Origin: CBFFRJ01 sp051486985 | GTDB lineage: Bacteria; Pseudomonadota; Gammaproteobacteria; Enterobacterales; Enterobacteriaceae | Reading direction: 5' to 3' | Length of the DNA stretch: 64,000 nucleotides | Assembly (NCBI RefSeq): GCF_051486985.1 | Contig: NZ_JAHVDV010000002.1 | Location: 246,669-310,668, forward strand | Shown: positions 52,667 through 60,938 of the stretch, piece after piece | Layout: every line of letters starts with the position of its first letter | Position numbering within the stretch: position 1 is the stretch's first letter | Notes under the pieces: generated by a model | Seen by the model: only the letters and a program-made list of their open reading frames with translations | The model's database searches: none | Told to the model about the DNA's origin: nothing | Made by a program: the position numbers and the translations under genes

Positions 52667-53989
52667 ATGAAAACATTTAATATTGTATTAGTCGGTGGCG
52701 GCTCCACATGGACACCGGGTTTATTAAAAGCCCTCTGTAAACTCAAAGAGCGTCTGCCGTTAAAAAAACTGGTGATGTTCGATGTTAATGAAGAGCGTCA
52801 GGCTGTTATTGGCGAATATGCCAAAGTGCTTTTCCGCGAAGAGTATCCTGAGCTGGAGTTTGTTTATACCGGTGATAAAGAGATCGCTTTCGCCGATATG
52901 GACTTCATCTTCTGCCAGATGCGCACCGGCGGTTATGCCATGCGTGAAAAAGACGAAAAAATCCCGCTGAGTCTGGGAGTCATAGGCCAGGAAACCTGCG
53001 GCGCGGGCGGCTTTGCCTATGGTATGCGTTCCATTCGTGACATGATTGAATTAGTGCAGGATGTCCGCGCACGATCGCCCCGTGCCTGGATCCTGAACTA
53101 CACCAACCCGGCGGCAATTGTGGCCGATGCGCTGAATAAACGCTTCCCTGATGACGATCGTATCCTGAACATCTGCGATCAGCCGGTCAATCTGCTGCGC
53201 TCCTACGGGCGTCTGCTGGGGCGCGATCCGGCAACCTTTGATCCGGTCTATTTTGGTCTTAACCACTTTGGCTGGTTCACCCATCTTTATGATGAAAACG
53301 GGCATGATTTGGCGCCTGAGCTGAAAGCGTATATTGCGAAGAATGGCTTTATTCCGGCGGATGCCGAGCAACGCGATCAGTCCTGGCTCGATACCTACGC
53401 CGCTGTGGCCGATATGCTCCGCGATTTTCCGGACTATCTGCCAAATACCTATCTTCAGTACTACCTCTACCCGGAGTATAAATTCTCAAAACTTGACCCG
53501 AACTTTACACGTGCCAACGAAGTGATTAACGGTCGTGAGAAACGGGTATTTGAGGAGTGCCGAACTGCGGTAGCGGAAGGAACGACCCGCAACGTCCATG
53601 TGGTGCATAACGACGCCCACGGCGACATGATCGTAGAGCTGGCTGAAGCGATAGCCTTCAACCTGAAGAAAAAATTTATTGTTATGGTGCCGAATAACGG
53701 CCTTGTCGAAAATCTTGATGATGACGTGATGGTAGAACTGACGGCGGAGATTGGCAGCAACGGCCCGCGTCCTTACGGTGTGGGTAAAATTCCGACCTTC
53801 TATAAAGGGATGATCGAACAGCAGTTCGCTTACGAGCGTCTGACGGTGGAGGCCTGGTTTGAAGGCTCTTACACCAAAGCGCTACAGGCGCTGACCCTGA
53901 ACCGCACCATCATTGATGCGAAGAAGGCGCGTAAAGTGCTGGATGCCTTAATTGAGGCGAACAAAGCTTACTGGCCGGTGCTGAAGTAG
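52667..53989 (+). CDS. 6-phospho-alpha-glucosidase (GH4)
   Basis: NAD- and metal-dependent glycoside hydrolase family 4 enzyme of 440 residues, the exact length of GlvA/AglB-type enzymes. The ATG at 52667 starts MKTFNIVLVGGGSTWTPGLL, the Rossmann NAD-binding motif. The metal-binding Cys is in NICDQPVN near residue 172; Asp after this Cys is reported as typical of alpha-specific phospho-glucosidases, while beta-specific ones have Asn. The metal-binding His is in YFGLNHFGWF near 202, and GVIGQETCGAGGFAYGMRS is near 108. It would hydrolyse alpha-glucoside 6-phosphates delivered by the PTS gene before it, and is followed by a terminator. Confidence 0.88.
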   Translation: MKTFNIVLVGGGSTWTPGLLKALCKLKERLPLKKLVMFDVNEERQAVIGEYAKVLFREEYPELEFVYTGDKEIAFADMDFIFCQMRTGGYAMREKDEKIPLSLGVIGQETCGAGGFAYGMRSIRDMIELVQDVRARSPRAWILNYTNPAAIVADALNKRFPDDDRILNICDQPVNLLRSYGRLLGRDPATFDPVYFGLNHFGWFTHLYDENGHDLAPELKAYIAKNGFIPADAEQRDQSWLDTYAAVADMLRDFPDYLPNTYLQYYLYPEYKFSKLDPNFTRANEVINGREKRVFEECRTAVAEGTTRNVHVVHNDAHGDMIVELAEAIAFNLKKKFIVMVPNNGLVENLDDDVMVELTAEIGSNGPRPYGVGKIPTFYKGMIEQQFAYERLTVEAWFEGSYTKALQALTLNRTIIDAKKARKVLDALIEANKAYWPVLK

Positions 53990-54015
53990 AGGGCGTTAGG
54001 CTTCCTTCCCCTGAA

Positions 54016-54045
54016 AAGAGGCGCTACTATGGCGCCTCTTTTTTT
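54016..54045 (+). terminator. Intrinsic terminator after GH4 gene, just upstream of dusC
   Basis: Perfect 9-bp stem AAGAGGCGC/GCGCCTCTT with a seven-base loop and a run of T. The dusC ATG is only 13 bases past the T-run. Confidence 0.92.
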
Positions 54046-54057
54046 CAGGGGCAAGAT

Positions 54058-54990
54058 ATGCGCGTGTTACTGGCGCCGATGGAAGGTGTGCTCGATTCGC
54101 TGGTGCGGGAGCTGCTGACCGAGGTCAACGACTACGATCACTGTATTACCGAGTTTGTACGTGTGGTCGACCAGCTTTTGCCCAGCAAAGTATTTTATCG
54201 CATCTGTCCTGAACTCCAGCACCAGAGTCGCACCCCCTCGGGCACCCTGGTGCGCGTACAACTGCTGGGACAATATCCGGAGTGGCTGGCGGAAAACGCG
54301 GCGCGTGCGGTGGCGTTGGGCTCCTGGGGCGTGGATTTGAACTGTGGTTGCCCCTCTAAGATGGTGAACGGCAGCGGCGGCGGGGCCACGCTGTTAAAAG
54401 ATCCCGAACTGATTTATCGCGGCGCGAAAGCCATGCGTGAAGCCGTCCCTTCGCATCTGCCAGTCACGGTGAAAGTCCGGCTCGGCTGGGACAGCGGTGA
54501 GCGTCAGTTTGAGATTGCCGACGCGGTAGCGCAGGCGGGTGCCTCTGAGCTGGTGGTGCACGGGCGTACAAAAGAGGATGGTTATAAAGCCGAGCGTATC
54601 AACTGGCAGGCCATCGGTGAAATTCGCCAGCGTCTCTCCATTCCGGTTGTTGCCAACGGCGAAATCTGGGACTGGCAAAGTGCGCAGGCGTGTATGGTCG
54701 CCACCGGCTGCGACGCCGTAATGATTGGGCGTGGAGCGCTCAATATTCCTAATCTCAGCCGGGTGGTGAAATATAACGCGCCGCGTATGCCCTGGCCTGA
54801 GGTTGTGTTGCTACTGCAAAAATATACCCGTCTTGAAAAGCAAGGGGACACGGGGTTATACCATGTGGCGCGTATCAAGCAGTGGCTGGGCTATCTGCGC
54901 AAAGAGTACGATGAATCACAGGGTGTGTTTGAACAGATCCGTACTCTTAAGACCTCAGCAGAGATTGCAAAAGTCATTCAGGCTTTGTAA
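54058..54990 (+). CDS. dusC: tRNA-dihydrouridine(16) synthase DusC
   Basis: FMN-dependent enzyme that reduces U16 in tRNA. It has 310 residues (E. coli 315). It starts MRVLLAPMEGVLDSLVRELL; the catalytic Cys is in DLNCGCPSKMVNGSGGGATLL near residue 98; VTVKVRLGWD near 138, VHGRTKEDGY near 167 and FMN-phosphate contacts VVANGEI and MIGRGAL follow. The ribosome binding site is AGGGG. The gene is tightly placed behind a terminator, so its promoter is not obvious. Confidence 0.95.
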   Translation: MRVLLAPMEGVLDSLVRELLTEVNDYDHCITEFVRVVDQLLPSKVFYRICPELQHQSRTPSGTLVRVQLLGQYPEWLAENAARAVALGSWGVDLNCGCPSKMVNGSGGGATLLKDPELIYRGAKAMREAVPSHLPVTVKVRLGWDSGERQFEIADAVAQAGASELVVHGRTKEDGYKAERINWQAIGEIRQRLSIPVVANGEIWDWQSAQACMVATGCDAVMIGRGALNIPNLSRVVKYNAPRMPWPEVVLLLQKYTRLEKQGDTGLYHVARIKQWLGYLRKEYDESQGVFEQIRTLKTSAEIAKVIQAL

Positions 54991-55078
54991 TCAGCCTTTG
55001 CAGGTAACCATACTGATAAGTGAACCATAATGCGCGAGGCAGAGTAGGGCGTGCTGCGGGTTAACGGGGCGGAGCAAC

Positions 55079-55098
55079 GCCCTCCCGAACGGGAGGGC
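55079..55098 (-). terminator. Hairpin downstream of yohP
   Basis: Perfect 8-bp stem GCCCTCCC/GGGAGGGC with a four-base loop in the convergent gap between dusC and yohP. The U-tract is weak on both strands. Confidence 0.5.
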
Positions 55099-55106
55099 GA
55101 ATCACA

Positions 55107-55193
55107 TCAGAAAATCATTTTAAATACGCCGGTCACCACCAAAAGCCCAATAATAAAAATAATCAAAACGGCCCATAACAGTAATTTCAACAT
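55107..55193 (-). CDS. yohP: Small membrane protein YohP
   Basis: Single-span protein of 28 residues starting MLKLLLWAVLIIF and ending VTGVFKMIF, nearly identical to the 27-residue E. coli YohP, which is inserted into the inner membrane and whose mRNA is itself targeted to membranes. The ribosome binding site GGGAG lies eight bases before the ATG. Its role is unknown. In E. coli it lies in the same yoh region. Confidence 0.88.
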   Translation of the reverse strand: MLKLLLWAVLIIFIIGLLVVTGVFKMIF

Positions 55194-55299
55194 AGTCTTA
55201 TCTCCCTTTTTTTCGATCACTCACCGCAAAGTGTAGCAACCCCCCCGGATTATGCTTTTTTTCTATACTTAGCCTTTAACTGAAAAACCGGAGAGCACG

Positions 55300-56070
55300 A
55301 TGACGACGCAAAAAGTTGCGATTGTGACCGCAGCAGATTCAGGTATTGGCAAAGCGTGCGCGCTTATGCTGGCAGACCAGGGTTTTGACGTTGGTATTAC
55401 CTGGCACTCAGACGAAAAGGGGGCGCTTGATACCGCCCGTGAAGTGGAGTCCCGGGGCAGACAGGTACGTACCATTCAACTCGATTTGAGTCATCTTCCT
55501 GAGGGGGCAGAGGCCATAGACGAGCTGATTCGCCAGTTCGGGCGCATCGACGTGATGGTTAATAACGCCGGGGCAATGACAAAAGCGCCGTTTCTTGACG
55601 TCACCCTTGATGACTGGCGCAAGATTTTCACGGTCGACGTGGAAGGGGCCATGCTGTGCTCACAACTTGCGGCACGCCAGATGGTAAAACAGGGGCAGGG
55701 GGGGCGTATTGTGAATATTACCTCGGTGCATGAACACACGCCGCTGCCCGAAGCCAGCGCCTATACGGCAGCCAAACATGCGCTGGGTGGGTTGACCAAA
55801 TCGATGGCCCTTGAGCTTGTTAGTGACAACATACTGGTTAATGCGGTCGCACCGGGGGCTATAGCGACCCCGATGAACGACATGAGTGATGAGGATGCCA
55901 CACCCGGTTCAATGCCAATCATTCCTCTCGCCAGACCCGGTAAAACGGCAGAAATAGCAAGCCTCGTGGCCTGGCTGTGCTCTGAACATGCCAGCTATAC
56001 CACCGGTCAATCCTTTATTGTTGATGGCGGCTTTATGCTGGCGAATCCGCAGTTTAACGCCACCCGCTAG
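55300..56070 (+). CDS. yohF: Short-chain dehydrogenase/reductase YohF
   Basis: Cytoplasmic NAD(P)-dependent oxidoreductase of 256 residues (E. coli 253). The Rossmann motif is IVTAADSGIGKACALML (residues 9-25), the NNAGAMTKAPF motif near 87, the catalytic Ser in NITSVHEHTP near 139 and the YTAAK motif near 153. The substrate is unknown; E. coli YohF is annotated as an acetoin/diacetyl-type reductase relative. The ribosome binding site is GGAG. It converges on yohD with adjacent stops. Confidence 0.92.
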   Translation: MTTQKVAIVTAADSGIGKACALMLADQGFDVGITWHSDEKGALDTAREVESRGRQVRTIQLDLSHLPEGAEAIDELIRQFGRIDVMVNNAGAMTKAPFLDVTLDDWRKIFTVDVEGAMLCSQLAARQMVKQGQGGRIVNITSVHEHTPLPEASAYTAAKHALGGLTKSMALELVSDNILVNAVAPGAIATPMNDMSDEDATPGSMPIIPLARPGKTAEIASLVAWLCSEHASYTTGQSFIVDGGFMLANPQFNATR

Positions 56071-56655
56071 CTACTCATCTGACCCACGGGCGCGCTGTTT
56101 TTTCTGTCGGCGGCGAAACCACCAGCGAACGGAGAAAACCAGTATCACGGCCAGCACCAGCCAGATTAAGCGTTTGGCGTGCTGGTCGAACTGATGCAGC
56201 CAGGGGCCAATCACTTCTCCACCCACATAGCCCAGGGTGGTAAAAATCAGCGCCCAGACGATAGCGCCAAAAATGTTAAGCGGCAGGAAAATTTTTGGCG
56301 GCAGGTGACTTGCGCCAATAAGGATCGGCCCGATGATTCGAAAGCCATACATAAAACGTGTGCCTATGACAAACAGCCAGGGGCGGCGGTTGATGAGCCG
56401 TTGCGCTTTTTCAATTTTGTTCTGATGCTTTTTAAAACGGCGCAGTATGTTCATTCCGTAGCGGCGACCGAGCAGATAAAGTAGTTGATCGCCAATCATG
56501 CCACCAAGCGCCACGGCAGCGACCACCAGCGGAAATTTCAGCAGTCCCTGATGCGCCGCCACGCCGCCGAGCAGGGTAATCGTTTCACCTTCGGCGACGC
56601 TGCCAACCACCAGGGCGGCGTAGCCGTACTGACTGATAAGGGTATTGATATCCAT
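56071..56655 (-). CDS. yohD: DedA-family membrane protein YohD
   Basis: Inner-membrane protein of 194 residues; DedA proteins are linked to recycling of undecaprenyl phosphate and phospholipids and to envelope proton balance. The ATG at 56655 (MDINTLISQYGYAALVVGS) matches E. coli. Conserved stretches are EGETITLLGGVAAHQG near 22, GGMIGDQLLYLLGRRYG near 50, GTRFMYGFRIIGP near 98 and GEVIGPWLHQ near 150. The C-terminal tail is Arg/Lys-rich. Monocistronic, divergent from yohC. Confidence 0.93.
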   Translation of the reverse strand: MDINTLISQYGYAALVVGSVAEGETITLLGGVAAHQGLLKFPLVVAAVALGGMIGDQLLYLLGRRYGMNILRRFKKHQNKIEKAQRLINRRPWLFVIGTRFMYGFRIIGPILIGASHLPPKIFLPLNIFGAIVWALIFTTLGYVGGEVIGPWLHQFDQHAKRLIWLVLAVILVFSVRWWFRRRQKKQRARGSDE

Positions 56656-56730
56656 AGTAAACCACTCTCCTGTTTGTCCCCATAAGCATACACCCAATGA
56701 ATTGATCCCGCAGGGCCGCTATTTTTAAGC

Positions 56731-56766
56731 TGTACATAAATTAAACAATGTGTGCATAAATTAACC
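56731..56766 (+). promoter_or_regulatory. 20-bp-spaced direct repeat upstream of yohC
   Basis: TGTACATAAATTAAAC (56731) and TGTGCATAAATTAACC (56751) share 14 of 16 bases and are spaced exactly 20 bases, about two helical turns. A TATACT at 56778-56783 is a likely -10 for yohC, so the repeats would cover the -35 and upstream zone, as for a tandem-binding activator. Confidence 0.45.
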
Positions 56767-56821
56767 ATAAAGTGGCTTATACTCGTTATGTTGTAGTTCG
56801 GGCAGTCAGCAAGGGGGCGTT

Positions 56822-57409
56822 ATGAACCATGTTTGGGGACTCTTTTCCCATCCCGATCGTGAAATGCATGCTATTAAAGGCGAAAACGAAACCGTTTCGC
56901 ATCACTACACCCACCATGTGCTCATCATGGCGGCCATTCCTGTTATTTGCGCCTTTATCGGCACCACACAGATCGGCTGGAATTTCGGCGATAACAACGT
57001 TGTCCCTTTAAGTGGACTAACAGGGTTGTCTCTTGCCGTGATCTTTTATGCCTTAATGCTGGCGGGTGTTGCGGTGATGGGGCGGGTTATCTGGTGGATG
57101 GCGCGCAACTATCCCCAGCGGCCCTCGCTGGCGCGGTGTATGGTCTTCGCCGGTTATGTTGCAACGCCGCTGTTCGTAAGCGGAATTGTGGCACTTTACC
57201 CGCTGGTCTGGCTGTGCGCGCTGGCTGGAACCGTGGCACTGTTTTATACCGGTTATCTTTTGTATGTGGGGATACCAACTTTCCTTAATATTAATCGGGA
57301 AGAGGGTCTGAGTTTTTCCAGTTCCACACTGGCTATCGGCGTGCTGGTGCTTGAAGTGTTGCTGGCGCTGACGGTTATCCTGTGGGGCTATGGCTATCGT
57401 CTGTTCTGA
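56822..57409 (+). CDS. yohC: Yip1-family inner membrane protein YohC
   Basis: Protein of 195 residues, the same length as E. coli YohC, with five hydrophobic segments after a soluble start MNHVWGLFSHPDREMHAIKGENE. Function not known. Its final part, SFSSSTLAIGVLVLEVLLALTVI in pieces, is nearly invariant with E. coli. It is followed by a hairpin at 57417-57442. Confidence 0.92.
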   Translation: MNHVWGLFSHPDREMHAIKGENETVSHHYTHHVLIMAAIPVICAFIGTTQIGWNFGDNNVVPLSGLTGLSLAVIFYALMLAGVAVMGRVIWWMARNYPQRPSLARCMVFAGYVATPLFVSGIVALYPLVWLCALAGTVALFYTGYLLYVGIPTFLNINREEGLSFSSSTLAIGVLVLEVLLALTVILWGYGYRLF

Positions 57410-57416
57410 CTTCCGG

Positions 57417-57442
57417 CGTTGCTGGCGTAAATGCCAGCAACG
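57417..57442 (+). terminator. Hairpin after yohC
   Basis: Perfect 10-bp stem CGTTGCTGGC/GCCAGCAACG with loop GTAAAT, eight bases after the yohC stop. The following sequence is only mildly T-rich, so termination strength is uncertain. Confidence 0.6.
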
Positions 57443-57579
57443 CAATCTTCTGCAATGAATCTTCGGTGGCGGCGGCAAAGCCTGGCGGCTATTATGCAAA
57501 TGCCAGCATCTGTTATTGTTTTCCTGAACAGTTGCGGTGTGCGTAATAACGTGCCTGAATAATTTTCTGAAGTCACACC

Positions 57580-58518
57580 ATGCCGAAATTCCGTGTTTCT
57601 TTATTAAGCCTCGCGCTTCTCTTCACGTTGCCTGCTGCGCACACTGCGCTGGCAAAAACGCCTGTTATGGCCACCGCCGCCCAGCCGGAAATTGCCTCAG
57701 GCAGCGCGATGATTGTCGATCTGCAGACCAATAAGGTTATCTATTCAAGCCACCCCAACCTGGTTCGCCCGATTGCCTCCATCACCAAGCTGATGACGGC
57801 GATGGTCGTGCTCGACGCGCGTCTGCCGCTGGATGAAAAACTGAAGGTTGATATCAGCCAGACGCCGGATATGAAAGGCATCTATTCCCGCGTACGTCTG
57901 AACAGCGAGATCAGCCGTAAAGAGATGTTATTACTGGCCCTGATGTCATCAGAGAATCGTGCCGCAGCGAGTCTTGCCCACCACTATCCCGGTGGGTATG
58001 GTGCTTTTATTCGCGCAATGAATGCCAAAGCGCAGGCGCTGGGAATGAGGCATACCCGCTATGTTGAGCCGACCGGGCTGTCCGTGCGCAACGTCTCTAC
58101 GGCGGAAGATTTAATCAAATTGCTGATTGCGACGAAGCAGTATCCGCTGTTGGGGCAACTGAGCACCACGCGGGAAGACATGGCGACCTTCTCCAGTCCG
58201 GCCTATACGCTGCCCTTTCGCAATACCAATCACCTGGTCTACCGCGATAACTGGAATATTCAGTTAACCAAAACCGGGTTTACCAATGCAGCCGGACACT
58301 GTCTGGTGATGCGCACGGTTATCAACAATAAACCGGTTGCCCTGGTGGTGATGGATGCCTTCGGCAAATTTACTCACTTTGCCGATGCCAGCCGTCTGCG
58401 TACCTGGATTGAAACAGGAAAAGTCCAGCCTGTGCCAGCATCAGCACTGGATTATAAGCGTCAGAAGGCGGCGCAAATGGCGCAGAACCAGGGCGCACAG
58501 ACCGCGCAAAACGATTAA
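57580..58518 (+). CDS. pbpG: D-alanyl-D-alanine endopeptidase PBP7
   Basis: Periplasmic low-molecular-weight penicillin-binding protein that cuts DD-crosslinks in murein. It has 312 residues with signal peptide MPKFRVSLLSLALLFTLPAA and cleavage near HTALA. Active-site motifs: SxxK as ASITKLM near residue 66, SxN as SSENRAA near 124, KTG as LTKTGFTNAAGH near 230. The C-terminus is Gln/Ala-rich, as in E. coli. Monocistronic; converges on the acetyltransferase gene with a 17-base gap. Confidence 0.96.
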   Translation: MPKFRVSLLSLALLFTLPAAHTALAKTPVMATAAQPEIASGSAMIVDLQTNKVIYSSHPNLVRPIASITKLMTAMVVLDARLPLDEKLKVDISQTPDMKGIYSRVRLNSEISRKEMLLLALMSSENRAAASLAHHYPGGYGAFIRAMNAKAQALGMRHTRYVEPTGLSVRNVSTAEDLIKLLIATKQYPLLGQLSTTREDMATFSSPAYTLPFRNTNHLVYRDNWNIQLTKTGFTNAAGHCLVMRTVINNKPVALVVMDAFGKFTHFADASRLRTWIETGKVQPVPASALDYKRQKAAQMAQNQGAQTAQND

Positions 58519-58535
58519 GTTACCCCGGTGCTTTA

Positions 58536-59090
58536 TTACTCCGGCAGCGTCCAGTCACCGTCATTGAGTGGGCGCTGCATGATGAGCGTGTCGCGCCAGT
58601 CTCCTTTTTTATAGCCCACACTGCGCAACTGCCCTGCCAGTTCAAAGCCATGCTTTTTGTGCAGACGAAGTGAACCCGCATTGTTATGCCCGTCGCCAAT
58701 TACTGCGATCATCTGGCGCCACGGTCCCTGCTCGCAGCGGGCGATCAGCGCCTCCATCAGCATGCTGCCTATCCCCCGACCGGTCATACTGGCGTCGACG
58801 TAAATCGACTCTTCAAGGGTATAACGATAAGCCGGGCGTGGGCGGTAGTGGGTCGCGTAGCAGTACCCCACCACAATGCCGTGATAGAGAGCAACCATCC
58901 AGGGTAACCCCTCGCTGGTTGTTTTAAGCATGCGTTGGCGCATCTCGTCAATGGTGGGCGGCACTTCTTCAAAAGAGGCACGACCGTGAAGGACATGCCA
59001 GGCATACAGGGACGCAATAGCGTGAACATCTTCAGGAATGGCATCACGTACAATCAATGCATTTTCGGAAAAGACATCAACAGCAGACAT
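58536..59090 (-). CDS. GNAT-family N-acetyltransferase (phosphinothricin acetyltransferase-like)
   Basis: Acetyl-CoA-dependent acetyltransferase of 184 residues, of the Pat/Bar/MddA (YncA) group, which acetylates phosphinothricin, methionine sulfoximine or related amino acids. Features: RDAIPEDVHAIASLYAWHVLHGRASFEE at the start, YRPRPAYRYTLEESIYVDASMTGRGIGSMLM in the middle with the acetyl-CoA loop GRGIGS near residue 104, and the C-terminal GFELAGQLRSVGYKKGDWRDTLIMQRPL typical of this group. The true substrate is unknown. A perfect 18-bp palindrome lies 27 bases upstream of its start. It is not part of the E. coli pbpG-dld neighbourhood. Confidence 0.85.
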   Translation of the reverse strand: MSAVDVFSENALIVRDAIPEDVHAIASLYAWHVLHGRASFEEVPPTIDEMRQRMLKTTSEGLPWMVALYHGIVVGYCYATHYRPRPAYRYTLEESIYVDASMTGRGIGSMLMEALIARCEQGPWRQMIAVIGDGHNNAGSLRLHKKHGFELAGQLRSVGYKKGDWRDTLIMQRPLNDGDWTLPE

Positions 59091-59117
59091 GATGGGGTGC
59101 TCCTCAGGGTAGCAGGC

Positions 59118-59135
59118 CAGAGAAACGTTTCTCTG
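59118..59135. promoter_or_regulatory. 18-bp perfect palindrome upstream of the acetyltransferase gene
   Basis: CAGAGAAACGTTTCTCTG is its own reverse complement, with the AAACGTTT centre typical of LacI/GalR-family operators. It is 27 bases before the acetyltransferase ATG, a position that suits repression. Confidence 0.55.
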
Positions 59136-59231
59136 ACCACCGCGCTACTGTAGTACGAATAAAGTGCACAATACAGCTCTGCTAAAGCTACCCCTGTCAC
59201 TCAGGCAATGCGGTTCACCTGAGGTAACCGG

Positions 59232-60938
59232 TTACCGCCAGTATTTTCTCTTGCTCGTTTTACCAATACCAGGGTTCATGCTGTTAGTTGGATCATTTTG
59301 TAGGTAAAAACGTTTTAAATGCTCGTCTGCGTCATATAAATGCCCAACGTTATGTTCGGCAGGATACTGCGCCCCGCGTTGCCGTAATAATGCCAGCATC
59401 TGTTCTTTGAGCGCGTGCACATCCACCCCTTTTTTCACGATGTAATCCTGATGGAAGACATGGCAGAAAAAGTGCCCGTAGTAGAGTTTGTGTATTACCT
59501 GGCTGTCGATTTCCGGTGGAAGATGTTCAAACCAGTCGTGATCGTTTCGGCGTAGCGCGATATCCAGTGCCAGAATATCTTCCACGTCGTCCGCATGTAC
59601 TGCCTGGTAACGAATGGCTGCACCTGCCGCCGCGAAGCGGTGCAGGAAAGCTTTGTTGCCCTCCTCTGAGGTACAGGCAAAAAATCCCCCTTCGGCGTGA
59701 GTAAAATATTCCGAGAGCCACTTCTGGGCTTCTGCTATTCCCTCACCGGACATTTTCAGCAGCAGATGATGTTCATACTTATCCCGCCAGCTTTTCATTC
59801 GCGGCGGCAGGTGCGAGGGGAAAAGATGCCCCAGCTTTTGCATAGCGCGATCGGTAAAATGGGGTTTAAACACCGACGCTTTTGCCAGCAGGGCGTCAGT
59901 ACGGCCCTTGAGGGTAAAAAAGAAGGGCATTTTGTCAGTGCCAAGCTTGTCTATCATCAGGAAGGTATCTTTGCCGTAACGCTCGGCAATGTCATAGATA
60001 TCCCGATGCATGTATTCGCCTGCGACCGGCAGGTGGGTAAAGTCGCTAAGCATATGACGGCGTATTTCGTTCAGCACCTCCGGTTGATTGGTGCCGATGT
60101 AAAAAACCTGCTGGCGCGGCTGGGCCGGAAAAGTGTCAAGGCGCACGGCGAAGACGGCCAGTTTGCCGGCACAGCCGGATGATTCAAAGAGGCGATCGGG
60201 GTCGGCGTTATAGCGTGCCGGCGTGTCAGCGTTAACATCGCGCACACGGGTGATGTAATCCCGATCGTGCCCGTGACGGCCATCATGGCGTACATCGGTA
60301 TCCTTCACACGTTCATCATCAAGCTTACTTAATATCTGCTCCGGCGTGGTGCCAAGATCAATGCCGAGGTGATTGACCAGGTGCAGCTTGCCGTTCTCAT
60401 CTATACGGGCAAAGAGCGACATTTCGGTATAGGCCGGGCCGCGTTGCACCAGCGCACCGCCGGAGTTATTGCACACGCCACCCATTACCGAAGCGCCTAT
60501 ACAGGACGATCCGATAACCGAGTGGGGTTCGCGCCCCAGCGGCTTGAGGGCTTTCTCCAGCGCGTAGAGAGTCGTGCCGGGGTAGGCCAGGACCTGCTGG
60601 CCTTTATCGATCAGATGCAGTTTATCCAGACGGAGCGTACTGATTATCACAATATCGCGGTCATAATCGTTACCGTTTGGCGTTGAGCCTTCGGTAAGGC
60701 CGGTGTTGGCGGCCTGCATAAGAATAATTTTATCGGCGCTTACGCAGGCTACCAGAATACGCCAGAGTTCGAGCAGGGAACCGGGGAAGACCACCGCCAG
60801 CGCATCCCCCTGGCCTGAGCGAAAACCCGTGCGATAGCGGGCCGTCCTGGCCGGTTCTGTAAGCAGATGATTTGTGCCAACAATGCGTTTTAAATCGCCG
60901 ATAAAAGCTGAATTTTCCTGAGAAGTTGGGGAAGACAT
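59232..60938 (-). CDS. dld: Quinone-dependent D-lactate dehydrogenase
   Basis: Peripheral inner-membrane FAD enzyme that oxidises D-lactate to pyruvate and feeds electrons to quinone. The ATG at 60938 (MSSPTSQENSAFIGDLKRIVG), with AAGGAG upstream, gives 568 residues (E. coli 571); the longer frame to 61031 is not supported. The FAD-binding PCMH domain is in the N-terminal half (NTGLTEGSTPNGNDYDRDIVIIST near 75; GSSCIGASVMGGVCNNSGGALVQRG near 145). The membrane-binding and cap domain follows, with EHNVGHLY and DPTNSMNPGIGKTSK at the C-terminus. Divergent from bglX, as in E. coli. Confidence 0.96.
   Translation of the reverse strand: MSSPTSQENSAFIGDLKRIVGTNHLLTEPARTARYRTGFRSGQGDALAVVFPGSLLELWRILVACVSADKIILMQAANTGLTEGSTPNGNDYDRDIVIISTLRLDKLHLIDKGQQVLAYPGTTLYALEKALKPLGREPHSVIGSSCIGASVMGGVCNNSGGALVQRGPAYTEMSLFARIDENGKLHLVNHLGIDLGTTPEQILSKLDDERVKDTDVRHDGRHGHDRDYITRVRDVNADTPARYNADPDRLFESSGCAGKLAVFAVRLDTFPAQPRQQVFYIGTNQPEVLNEIRRHMLSDFTHLPVAGEYMHRDIYDIAERYGKDTFLMIDKLGTDKMPFFFTLKGRTDALLAKASVFKPHFTDRAMQKLGHLFPSHLPPRMKSWRDKYEHHLLLKMSGEGIAEAQKWLSEYFTHAEGGFFACTSEEGNKAFLHRFAAAGAAIRYQAVHADDVEDILALDIALRRNDHDWFEHLPPEIDSQVIHKLYYGHFFCHVFHQDYIVKKGVDVHALKEQMLALLRQRGAQYPAEHNVGHLYDADEHLKRFYLQNDPTNSMNPGIGKTSKRKYWR

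Noticed and set aside
43043..53989. Genomic island or prophage covering the sugar genes
   Set aside because: No integrase, attachment repeats or phage genes are visible, and the base and codon style looks like the neighbours; treated as accessory metabolic genes only.
59223..59236. 14-bp palindrome GGTAACCGGTTACC over the dld stop codon
   Set aside because: It overlaps the conserved dld 3' end and is short; likely coincidence rather than an operator.
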